Origin: a virus | Length of the DNA stretch: 31,446 nt | Strand: one strand, 5' to 3' | Virus record (IMG/VR): IMGVR_UViG_3300025099_000086 | Location: 1-31,446 of that record | In this document: piece after piece, positions 19,701 to 26,700 of the stretch | Numbering within the stretch: position 1 is the stretch's first letter | Layout of the letters: every line of letters starts with the position of its first letter | Made by a program: the position numbers and the translations under genes | The notes under the pieces: generated by a model | Database searches by the model: none | What the model saw: only the letters and a program-made list of their open reading frames with translations | Told to the model about the DNA's origin: nothing

Positions 19701-20764
19701 ATTTTAGTATTGGTCAAAATGCAGATGTTTCATTTACATTAAAAGCAACTGAAACAGCAGCTAACATTGAAAATGGACCAGATCATGGTAGTGTAACAAA
19801 AAATTACTACGCTTTTGGTGAGCCTTCAAGTGATGCAGATGCTGGTTCGTTTAAGTTTGAAACAACTGTTCAAGCTAACGGAAACACAGAGTCATTTACC
19901 GTAACACTACCACAAGATGAAAAATTATTTACACAAGCAGAAACAATTAATACAGTAGACGGAGCGGTTAGTGGTAACAACGTTACTGTAAACTTTGATG
20001 ACGACAACCGTAGTTTTGTTGTAGGTATGCTTGTTGAGGGAACTGGTGTTCCAGCTGGTGCTACAATTGGTAGCGTAACAGATGCTAACACTATTGTTCT
20101 TGCTAATGCTTCAGGTTGTAATATAGCTGATGGAGCTGAGTTAACAGTAAAGCCAGCGAATGATTGGGAGTGGGATTTAAATAATATAGCAATTACACCA
20201 ACAGCTAACGTTGGAGCGAAAGACACTTGTAAAATAGAAGCTGATGTACAAATATTAAAATATGGATCTACAGATTTAGCATGTGAAATTAATCTAGATC
20301 ACTGTTTACAACTTGGTAGTACAGGTGGTGGTGGTTCTGGAGGAACTACATTATTAACAATAGATAGCGCTGGTAGTGTAACAGATGATAGTAAAGAGTA
20401 TGGTGGTGGAAGTCCTAACGTGACATCCACAGCAGCAACGCCTAAGGTTATATCAGGTGGATCAACAAGTCATACTATAAACACGATGACAATACAAGGT
20501 AACTGGGATGGTAATAACTTTGCTAACGGTGAGATAAAAGCGTATTTATATATACCATCTGGTTCTGCGGTAACAACAATAACAGGTGTTGGAGATGCCG
20601 CATCAACTAGCGGCGAAAGGCGTAACATAACAGTTTCTGGAACAGGTACGGTTAGTGGCACTGGTACAGGTACTATATCTAATATTGGTTTAACATACCT
20701 ATCTTCTAGCTCTTCATCTAATATAAAAATTGGAGTAAGAATATGGTTAGAAGCAACACCTTAA
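13739..20764 (+). CDS. Giant tail nozzle-like protein fused to fibre-like domains
   Basis: 2341 residues. The start GRMNKDLDERLVPNGEYRDA (11-30), then a SEGSDVGSVQN segment, is the signature I associate with T7 gp12/P22 gp10-type nozzle proteins. Residues 1-1390 continue this plan with propeller-like strands, including YGSIQKLKARDTDLITFCED (1193-1212), AYRIYFTDKARGAVLRLSRD (1263-1282) and FDERVDGWTSFKSF (1331-1344). From about 1500 the sequence changes to Thr/Ser/Asn-rich Ig-like repeats. A Gly linker (STGGGGSGG, 2194-2202) leads to a C-terminal beta domain. T7 gp12 is about 800 residues, so this is about three times longer. A roughly 48-residue module occurs twice, at 1032-1079 and 2095-2142. 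I infer a nozzle that also carries host-contact domains. It has no membrane segment and no enzyme motif. Confidence 0.7.
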   Translation: MPELKHHFRAGRMNKDLDERLVPNGEYRDAQNVEIITSEGSDVGSVQNVVGNQRKDGKSYDANTKILTLWGNSSNSIKDLTNARCIGHVTDTQNDKLYWFIAATGVSAIAEYNFETSEIKPVLVDKNNILKYSSDYLITGANVVEGLLLWTDNQTEPKKIKISSFKSGSTNFNTHTTFNGVAFTEDDITTAKLSPLKAPTLTMSASKRTGAGIGLGTKVYTNFDFTEDADGQAGTPNTVRPSGQEITLNFTPTPSFIVGDIVTLRLEHTDTDNIEKEYIIKVLVKTLVNSGQQIKAVIQSIPTDTPIGNFTYEASLDGEDPLFENKFVRFAYRWKYKDGEYSTYSPFSKVAFLPGPFEYKSTDGRNTGMSNNLRQLTVNVTETKPADVDEIDILYKESTNNLVYVADTLKQKGDGTFPSLSYEVTSEIIGSVVESNQILRPWDNVPRLAKAQEVTANRLIYANYLQNYNIIQQNLPDIQTTVEQTAITTVGSPEASLKSMRTYQVGGVYIDKYGRETPVFSNKKAAKNINKSYADTVNKLSCKMLNDAPEWATHFKYFVKETSNEYYNVSLDRFYMAEDGNIWLSFPSSERNKVSEDSYLILKKQHDKNTFVAAEAKYKVLDISNEAPEYIKKEIKTIGSATCQVLSQSPLNPPEVGRVTFQFRGPKDVDNPVFARGFTSDGMLTITTTGGTTERYEIASGGITGKQDAGSDPKTIYEVTLKKPLKDTEANVLVADLIAANDEITITLYEEQSTEKPEFFGRFFVKINRDTIFDSNIIDSFPAAEAEYGIIRDRIVDLDSSNDFGTNGVFISIVIFTVTGIPVSPTWFEKSEDVETLSWKDTKAKNNNRDHETGVRQDWRQLTSGHPVLGDKKMKLYFTGVKTSFDKSDAHDASNVLNPFLEAISSAGTYFQFENENGFEGSIYEIEYTDVDYQYRSGRKRHRKKIGGKRREYTVNFKNVKTGEGYDDSFNLAGTGSSARIKAIRIMKKIVNINNETLSSENPAIFETEPKEAVDLELFYEASNSIPILKQGMKVTGTHIPASTTISSITDANTFTLSQATSGGTIADGSTLTISSNDDVYSFTVTVNGALTSGSTSVVITDGQVHGQSQTLDWFNCYSFGNGVESNRINDDFNAPLIDKGPKVSSVLAEQYKEDQKQNGLIFSGIFNSTSGINRLNQFIQAEPITKDINPHYGSIQKLKARDTDLITFCEDKIIRILANKDALFNADGNPQLTATNRVLGQAVPYVGDYGISKNPESFSSHAYRIYFTDKARGAVLRLSRDGLTNIAQKGMTDWFKDNLAASTSLLGSYDQYKGGYNLTLKGTDNYTVCFDERVDGWTSFKSFIPEDACSLNNTYYSFKNGELFSHDNPVRNKFYDVSANQNDTTKDYATTVTVLINDSPSSMKSFKTLNYEGTKSRKYTYTGTINSKSYSNLTWDQINPLTPTQAEWTALSETVGKGWYAESIETDKQSGIIKEFKSKEGKWFNYIKGEETSLGNLDSKEFSVQGLGTFAELSGDVTPTNKNVTVSINNTTSGHNTDVSATVVLSKAPGASISESVTLTIKPNTGFTIDATSFAFASETSSTVTDAMGNATFAQSGNNIVMTVPLSFTMPSNDQTVQVNITGAATANNYSVAGTFDVVESNTTSSPANIKDVAYSGTGTYNTTAATVFTKTFTAKEDKAAAYQNMNAVDYTFDTNTSDSDPGAGKIKFNNSNAASVTEIYIDDTAGGVDKQSQYALLQNQNTITKGFVRVAENGSTTNFTEFKVSAVTHNSGYWKLTVNTPTAGSGGHFDYATADTKDVTFFEVDGFKFNVKPTAEIIKQDEDDISSYTIAESNWDGDQNQITFTVKYVYSTNNPTTDKILFTAHAEKIFVDPDTQVTAFFASTKPISRRGETRTMTVAGMPGATFKFTRQITVGSGSAGTLHYWNGTTFVTSDTTLTIGNTGVVDITEVYAASSATKTFAYKINATTAHPVLGGNLDADNDGDHDFSIGQNADVSFTLKATETAANIENGPDHGSVTKNYYAFGEPSSDADAGSFKFETTVQANGNTESFTVTLPQDEKLFTQAETINTVDGAVSGNNVTVNFDDDNRSFVVGMLVEGTGVPAGATIGSVTDANTIVLANASGCNIADGAELTVKPANDWEWDLNNIAITPTANVGAKDTCKIEADVQILKYGSTDLACEINLDHCLQLGSTGGGGSGGTTLLTIDSAGSVTDDSKEYGGGSPNVTSTAATPKVISGGSTSHTINTMTIQGNWDGNNFANGEIKAYLYIPSGSAVTTITGVGDAASTSGERRNITVSGTGTVSGTGTGTISNIGLTYLSSSSSSNIKIGVRIWLEATP
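16832..16975 (+). repeat. Copy 1 of an IPAxxTIxSxTDAN module
   Basis: Encodes residues 1032-1079 of the nozzle-like protein, containing GTHIPASTTISSITDANTFT and IADGSTLTISSNDD. It sits between two nozzle-type blocks, so it appears inserted into the conserved half. This module type is common in phage tail proteins and adhesins. Confidence 0.65.
20021..20164 (+). repeat. Copy 2 of an IPAxxTIxSxTDAN module
   Basis: Encodes residues 2095-2142 of the nozzle-like protein, containing GTGVPAGATIGSVTDANTIV and IADGAELTVKPAND. It aligns with copy 1 over its full length without a gap by eye, although the DNA has diverged. It lies in the fibre-like C-terminal part. Confidence 0.65.
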
Positions 20765-20774
20765 AATTAAGATT

Positions 20775-21098
20775 ATGGCAGATACAATAACAATGACATT
20801 TACAAACGATATTAACACATCATTACAAATAAACGATATTATATATCATCAAAAAAATGATGGTACATTACAGGGTATTGGTAAATGTACAGCTACTACA
20901 GCAAAAACATTAACATGTGAAATACCAGAGGCACAAATACGGCCAACAAGTAGTCAAATGATATTATTTAGCAAGAATAATAGAGCTAATTTATCATCAG
21001 TTAATGGTTATTATGCTGAGGTTAAAATGAGAAATGACGACTCTGATGCAGTTGAGTTATACGCTGTTGGATCAGAGATATTTGAAAGTAGTAAATAA
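20775..21098 (+). CDS. Small beta-rich structural protein candidate
   Basis: A 107-residue protein of alternating strands: TITMTFTNDINTSLQINDII, then a turn, KTLTCEIPEA, MILFSKNNRANLSS and GYYAEVKMRNDDSDAVELYA. No signal peptide or membrane segment is seen. Its position between the nozzle-like gene and the ejection proteins suggests a small tail-tip or nozzle accessory. It starts ten bases after the nozzle stop with TTAAAATTAAGATT in front. The function is not recognised. Confidence 0.7.
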   Translation: MADTITMTFTNDINTSLQINDIIYHQKNDGTLQGIGKCTATTAKTLTCEIPEAQIRPTSSQMILFSKNNRANLSSVNGYYAEVKMRNDDSDAVELYAVGSEIFESSK

Positions 21099-21138
21099 TG
21101 TGTAATAATAATATGTATAAAACTAAAATTAAAAAATT

Positions 21139-21738
21139 ATGGTACCACAGGCAATAGGAGCAGGCGTAGCAGCATTATCAGGAGTAGTAGGCGGTATAGT
21201 AGGTAGCGGTAAAAGAAGAAGAGAGCAAGCAGCAGCTAAAGAAGAGCTAGCTATGAATAAAGCAGCTTATACTAATTTAGATACCTCTAACCCATACGCG
21301 GGTATGCAAAACACCTTTGAAGATCTTACGGTAAATACACAAGCAGCAGATTTTGCAGCACAACAGCAGCAACAAGGTTTAGCTAACACAATGGGTGCTA
21401 TGAGTGGCGCAGCTGGTGGTAGTGGTATTGCAGCTTTAGCTCAAGCTATGGCAAATCAACAATCACAAAACATGCAACAAGCTTCTGCTTCAATAGCACA
21501 GCAAGAACAACAAAATCAAATGGCAGCAGCACAAGGTGCGGCTAACGTACAAAATATGCAAATGCAAGGTGAAGCAATGTCAAGACAAATGGAAGCAGAT
21601 AAAATAGGAACATTAACACAGATGTCTATGTCTAGAGTACAAGATGCAAACGCAGCTAGACAAGCAGCTAAAGATTCAATAGTTGGTGGAATAGCACAAG
21701 CTGGAGCATCACTCGCTGCAATGGCACCAACAAAATAA
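21139..21738 (+). CDS. Internal virion (ejection) protein, T7 gp14-like
   Basis: A 199-residue protein, close to T7 gp14 (196). The N-terminus is a Gly/Ala/Val hydrophobic helix (AIGAGVAALSGVVGGIVGSG, 5-24) followed by a basic cluster KRRREQ. The middle is Gln/Ala-rich helix (AAQQQQQGLANTMGAMSGAA; QQSQNMQQASASIAQQEQQ), and a second Ala/Gly segment ends it (SIVGGIAQAGASLAAMA). Such proteins are packed inside the head and ejected to form a channel across the host envelope. The match is in size, composition and gene order, not in a diagnostic motif. A 40-base AT-rich leader precedes it. Confidence 0.65.
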   Translation: MVPQAIGAGVAALSGVVGGIVGSGKRRREQAAAKEELAMNKAAYTNLDTSNPYAGMQNTFEDLTVNTQAADFAAQQQQQGLANTMGAMSGAAGGSGIAALAQAMANQQSQNMQQASASIAQQEQQNQMAAAQGAANVQNMQMQGEAMSRQMEADKIGTLTQMSMSRVQDANAARQAAKDSIVGGIAQAGASLAAMAPTK

Positions 21739-21748
21739 ATTAAAAACT

Positions 21749-22207
21749 ATGAGTGCAGAAAACGAACAACAAAAATTAATAAATGCTCAAGATGATTTTT
21801 TTAAAAATTACGACGCGCAAAATACCTCGGTAAACAATATGTTGCAATCAAACATATCTACAATGCCGTCTTTGACTGGTATAAATATGCCACAATTAGG
21901 TTTTAAGCTTAATATAAGCGGAGGAACTCTTCCTAGTGGAAGAAGCATGGGTGGTTTATATTCTACATTTAATCCAGTTGTCAAAATGAATAAGCCAAAT
22001 GAAGCAGGTTCAGCGGATGAATCATCTGGAACTGCAGCTGCAACAGTAAAAGCTAAGAAAAAATTTACTGAAACAAAATTTGGGTCAGGGTTAAAAGCAG
22101 CAGCTTTATCAACACCTCTAGGTCAAGGTATAAAAGGTATAAGCGGTTTAGTTAAAAGAATAAAAGCTAAAAAAGCATCAAAACAAACAGAGAATAAAGA
22201 AGAATAA
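21749..22207 (+). CDS. Small protein of the ejection cluster
   Basis: A 152-residue, low-complexity protein with no recognised domain. It has a polar N-terminus (ENEQQKLINAQDDFFKNYDA), a Met/Gly/Ser-rich middle (LNISGGTLPSGRSMGGLYST) and a basic end (KSGLVKRIKAKKASK-like, residues 130-146, with LKAAALSTPLGQGIKGISGL before it). The amphipathic basic end could contact membrane or DNA. It lies between the gp14-like and gp15-like genes, ten bases after one and one base before the other, so it is probably a co-packaged internal protein. Confidence 0.65.
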   Translation: MSAENEQQKLINAQDDFFKNYDAQNTSVNNMLQSNISTMPSLTGINMPQLGFKLNISGGTLPSGRSMGGLYSTFNPVVKMNKPNEAGSADESSGTAAATVKAKKKFTETKFGSGLKAAALSTPLGQGIKGISGLVKRIKAKKASKQTENKEE

Positions 22208-22208
22208 A

Positions 22209-23759
22209 ATGGCAATTAATTATAGAACAATAACACCACAACGTATGGCTGCACCAGATACTTCTGGAGCCGCAGCACAAAGAGGAGCACAGACTGGCTT
22301 TGCTATAGGTGCTCAAATAAGAGCTAGAATAGACGCAGCTAGAGCTATAGAAAAAGCAAATCAAGCTGCTAAGGACAAGTGGAGAGACAGCCAAATGGCT
22401 ACAATAACAGATACTAGCTTTGTTGACAAGGTGGATCCATCTATACATGAAGGCGCTTTTTCGTGGTTAAAAGGTAAACAGCAAGAATATGGTGACGTTC
22501 TAGATGCTTTAAGTGCCGAAGGCATGAACTCTAAAAATCCAGCTTGGGCTGAATTAAATAATCAAAAGATAAGAATAGAAGCTTCATTTAATAATTTTAG
22601 TACAAACTTAGATAACTTTAAAAAATCAAGGCAAACAGCTATAGACATGAGATCACCTAATGGTGGTGAGGGTTATAATGAAGTTGCTAAAACATTTAAT
22701 AGTGAAAATGCTTTAGGTTTTTTAGTTGATAGACAGTTTGGTGCGGGTTATGGTGATATGGAAATAAATGATGATGGAAGTTTTAATTTTCCAGAAACTA
22801 ATTATGATGGTAAACCTATAGGTAGTGATAATTTACCTACATTAACTGCTATGCCATATGACCAACAAAATAATTTAATAAAAAATGAATTAGCATATGG
22901 TGCTGAAATTAAAAATGGTACATACGACATTAAAAACGAAGCTAACAATAATAGAATAAGAAATGAAATATTAACACAGTTTAGAGGTATGAAAACAGAT
23001 CAACTACAAGCATACCTACTAAATGACATGGACGGTGAAGGTGGTACACCTGCTTTTATTAGTGATTTAGCGCCAGGAGAAAATCCTACATTTACGTGGA
23101 ATGATGTTTATGGTAAAGAACAGTCTATGGATTACCAAAATTTAATGACAAACAAAGACGCTATGATTTCTTTTGCTACATCAAAAGAATACGAAGGTAC
23201 AATAGATTACATGAAAACAATGGTACCTGACACTGGAAAAGAGGATAATGAATATTTAAATAGAATAGCTACAGCTAGAGAAGAGACTCATGTTAGGGAA
23301 ACTGATCCAGATGCGTTTTTTGAAAAACGTGATATTTTTGGTAGAAAACTTAATGATGAAGAAGCAAAAGATTACCCTCTTCCAATTGGTGAAGAATACC
23401 CACACATAAAAAGAGAGGAGCAATCTAACATGCAGCTTGTAGAGAGACTTATGGATGATTACAATAAGTCTATTAGTGTTTATCCTTACACTAACATTAT
23501 CAAGAGTGATGATGCGTTTCAGATTTATTCACAAAATCAAGTTTTGGCTGGAATCACAGGTGCTGACGGCAAACCAATTACAGCGGGAGAAGCTAGAGAG
23601 AAGTTTGATAAACGATACGGTGGATCTATGATGTTTACTGTAGATAACCGTAATGGTTTAACTTCGTTTAGGGGTGATATTAGTGATGATCAAGCTATAT
23701 ATAATTTTTTAAAAGACAAAGAATTAATATCTCCAGCAGATAGATATGGAGTAAAATAA
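22209..23759 (+). CDS. Internal virion protein, T7 gp15 position
   Basis: A 516-residue soluble, mostly helical protein. It starts with a Gly/Ala-rich segment (PDTSGAAAQRGAQTGFAIGA) and a strongly helical region (RIDAARAIEKANQAAKDKWR), then charged mixed sequence with no catalytic motif. The region KIRIEASFNNFSTNLDNFKK may be coiled coil. It lies between a gp14-like gene and a giant gp16-position gene, which matches the T7 order 14-15-16. T7 gp15 is longer (747) and forms the periplasmic tube. Shared function is inferred from gene order and the helical make-up alone. It starts one base after the previous stop and ends eight bases before the next start. Confidence 0.6.
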   Translation: MAINYRTITPQRMAAPDTSGAAAQRGAQTGFAIGAQIRARIDAARAIEKANQAAKDKWRDSQMATITDTSFVDKVDPSIHEGAFSWLKGKQQEYGDVLDALSAEGMNSKNPAWAELNNQKIRIEASFNNFSTNLDNFKKSRQTAIDMRSPNGGEGYNEVAKTFNSENALGFLVDRQFGAGYGDMEINDDGSFNFPETNYDGKPIGSDNLPTLTAMPYDQQNNLIKNELAYGAEIKNGTYDIKNEANNNRIRNEILTQFRGMKTDQLQAYLLNDMDGEGGTPAFISDLAPGENPTFTWNDVYGKEQSMDYQNLMTNKDAMISFATSKEYEGTIDYMKTMVPDTGKEDNEYLNRIATAREETHVRETDPDAFFEKRDIFGRKLNDEEAKDYPLPIGEEYPHIKREEQSNMQLVERLMDDYNKSISVYPYTNIIKSDDAFQIYSQNQVLAGITGADGKPITAGEAREKFDKRYGGSMMFTVDNRNGLTSFRGDISDDQAIYNFLKDKELISPADRYGVK

Positions 23760-23767
23760 CAATAACA

Positions 23768-26700
23768 ATGGAGGAATTAAATATTTTAATTAGACGTATG
23801 GAAAGAGCTGGTATGTCTCCAGCGGCTATTCGCCTTAGAATAGATCAATTAAAAATCACTAACCCTGAGTTATTTGGTAAACCTCCTCAACCTCAATCTA
23901 AATCTCAACCTTTTTTTAATGTAGCATCTCAACCAGACATACAAGATAACATTAAGAAAAGTTTAGCTAAATTAAAGGACATGCCTTCATCTGAGTCTGC
24001 ATTCTCTAATTACACTCGAGATGAAAAACAAAAACAAATTGATTTACAGCGCTTTGAAACACCAGAGCAACTAATAGAATATTATGATAAAAAAATAGAA
24101 TCAAATCCGATACATAGACTTGTGGGTGGGCTTGCTGGTTTTTTAGGTTATGATAGTTATTTAGATGATATAAAATCAGGTTATGGTATAAGAGGTGATG
24201 TACAAAATACTATGTATGATGCTTTTGGAGGTGAGAATCTAGAATCAATGTTAGGTGAAATGGGATTAGGCAATGGTTTTGACGCGGAAGATGTTGACCC
24301 AGAAAAATTAAGGCAATTTGTGGTAGCAGCGCAAGCAATGGAAATGACGCCAGAGTCTCAAGATTATTTAGATTGGGAAAACGCGTATCAAGAAAATTAT
24401 TTAGAAAATTTAAAAAAAGGACACGGTTCACTTAAAGCAAACACATTAGCTTTAATGACAGCGACAGGTAGTAATTTTGCTGGTATGACATCAGCTGCTG
24501 TAAAATCCATGGCACAGATGTTTAACTCATCGTCATTTAAAGCAGGTGTAGGAGCTGTTGGTACTGTTGCAGCGGGTACAGCGGCTGCTACAGGTGGTAC
24601 TGGTTTACCTAGTCTTTTACTTACTGGTCCAGCTGCGTATTTTGGCGCATCAGGTGTAGCAATGGAAAACGCTATGACTTTTACTAATTTAATAAGTGAG
24701 CAGCTACAAGAAAAAGGTTTAGAAATGACCTCTGAAAACATAATTGATCTATTAAATAACGAGGAAGATCAGCGTAGAATAACAAATATATCATTAGGTA
24801 GAGGTATGACGATAGGAGCTGTTGAAGGTATGTTCTCACTCGTTGGAGCTAAAGGTGCTGGTAATGTATTTTCAAGAGTGTCATCAAAGGTAGGAACAAG
24901 TTTGACTGGTAGGTTAGCAGCTGGTACAGCCGCTAGTACTGTAGGTGGTGCAGCTGAAATTTTAGGTGGTGGTATTGGAGAAGCTGCGGGTATGACAATT
25001 GAAGGTAAAGCATTAGATGCTAAAGAAATATGGCTTGAAAGTTTTGCGGGACTTGGTACAGCGCCAGTTACCACAACAGCCGGTGTAATTGACACAATGC
25101 TTAAACCACCGAAGTACACTATTGGAAAGCAAGAATATAGCAGAGAGCGTATAAAGGAAATGCTTAGTGACATGACCGATGCAGACATATATCGGTCAAA
25201 AATTAAAGTTACTAACGATCCAACGTTAGAAAGAGAAATAAACGACAGAAAAAATAAATTTATAATTGACAATCAATTAGACAAGGATATTACTGATAAA
25301 GCTGATAGAGCTAGAATAGTTGATTTAGAAATGCAAATAAATAAAATAAAAGGTAGTGATACTAATTTTAACAAACAAAAGCTATCTGAATTAAAAGCAG
25401 AACAAAAAGAAATTATAGATAAATATATTAAAGCAGATATAACAAGAACAGAAGCATTTGCTGATAAGTTAGGTGCTGATGTATTTTCTGGCTCTCAAAC
25501 AGAGGTTGACGCTTTTGTTGAAAAGTTTAATAAAGATAATAATCTAACAGATAAACAAAAATACTCATCAGATGGGCTTGGTAGTATAATTACAGATAAA
25601 AACGGTAAAGATACAATAATTATAAATAAAGATGCGGCTAGAAAAACACAAAGGTTTACAACGGGTCAACATGAAATTTTACACGCTATATTAAAAAAGT
25701 CTTTAAAAAACAATGATGCTATTACTATTAAATTAGGTCAAGAATTAAAAAATTATTTAGATAAAATATCAACAAAAGACCTATATCTTAAAGATGGGAA
25801 AGGAAATTTTGTACGTGATAAAAACGGTCAGAAAATAGCTAACAGTGATTTTATAAAAAGATTTGAAGCATATGGAAAATTAGTAAAAGATGGTAATTAC
25901 AGTCAAGCTGATTTATTTGAGGAGGTTTTTACATTAGCGTCTGAAGCAATGGCAAATGGTGATTTAACATTTGAACAAAACACGTTTGATAAAATAATTG
26001 ATTTATTTAAACAGTTTTACAAACAAATATTTGGCGGAGAGTTAGTAATTGATAACGCTAAAGATATGTTTAATTTTATTAAGGAGTATAATAAAGATTT
26101 TAAAGCAGGTAGAGTTAAGGATAAATATAAAGGAAAACTAACGTTTGGTGAAAATCTAAAGGAACGCGCTAAAAGCATTGTTATAAAAGAGCAAGAATCA
26201 GCACGACAAAAAAAATCGCTTTTTGACGTAGATCCATTTGAGCAATATAGATTAGATCCAGCGGAAAGAAAAGAAAAGGTTAATAGATTATATCAAGAGG
26301 GAGGTTTAGGTAATTTAGAGCAAATTATAAAACCATTTTTACCTATAGCAAGAGACCTTGTAAAATCAAGACAAAGAATTGATAATGTTAGTAGACAAGA
26401 GAGACAAGATTTAATTAACGATTATACAGCGGCTACAATAGAAAAGCTAATGCAGCACATACAAGCTTTTGATCCTAGTAAAAATAAAGATTTTGATGCT
26501 TATGTAAATTCATACGTTGATTTTAAGAGAGGTTCAGCGGCTAAACAAATGCAAACAAAAGAAACTAAATTAACAGAATCACAAGAAAGAAAAGCTAAGA
26601 AAAAAGTAGATGACACGGTTGAAGAAGTAGATACGCCACCTATAAGTAGTAAAATTACATTAGAACCAGAAATTCAAGAGAAATTTAAAACTAATGTTGA

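Noticed and set aside
24769-25272. A 167-codon minus-strand frame rich in Pro/Ala/Val
   Set aside because: It is opposite the Gly/Ala-rich part of the giant ejection protein and has no start leader or neighbour on that strand.
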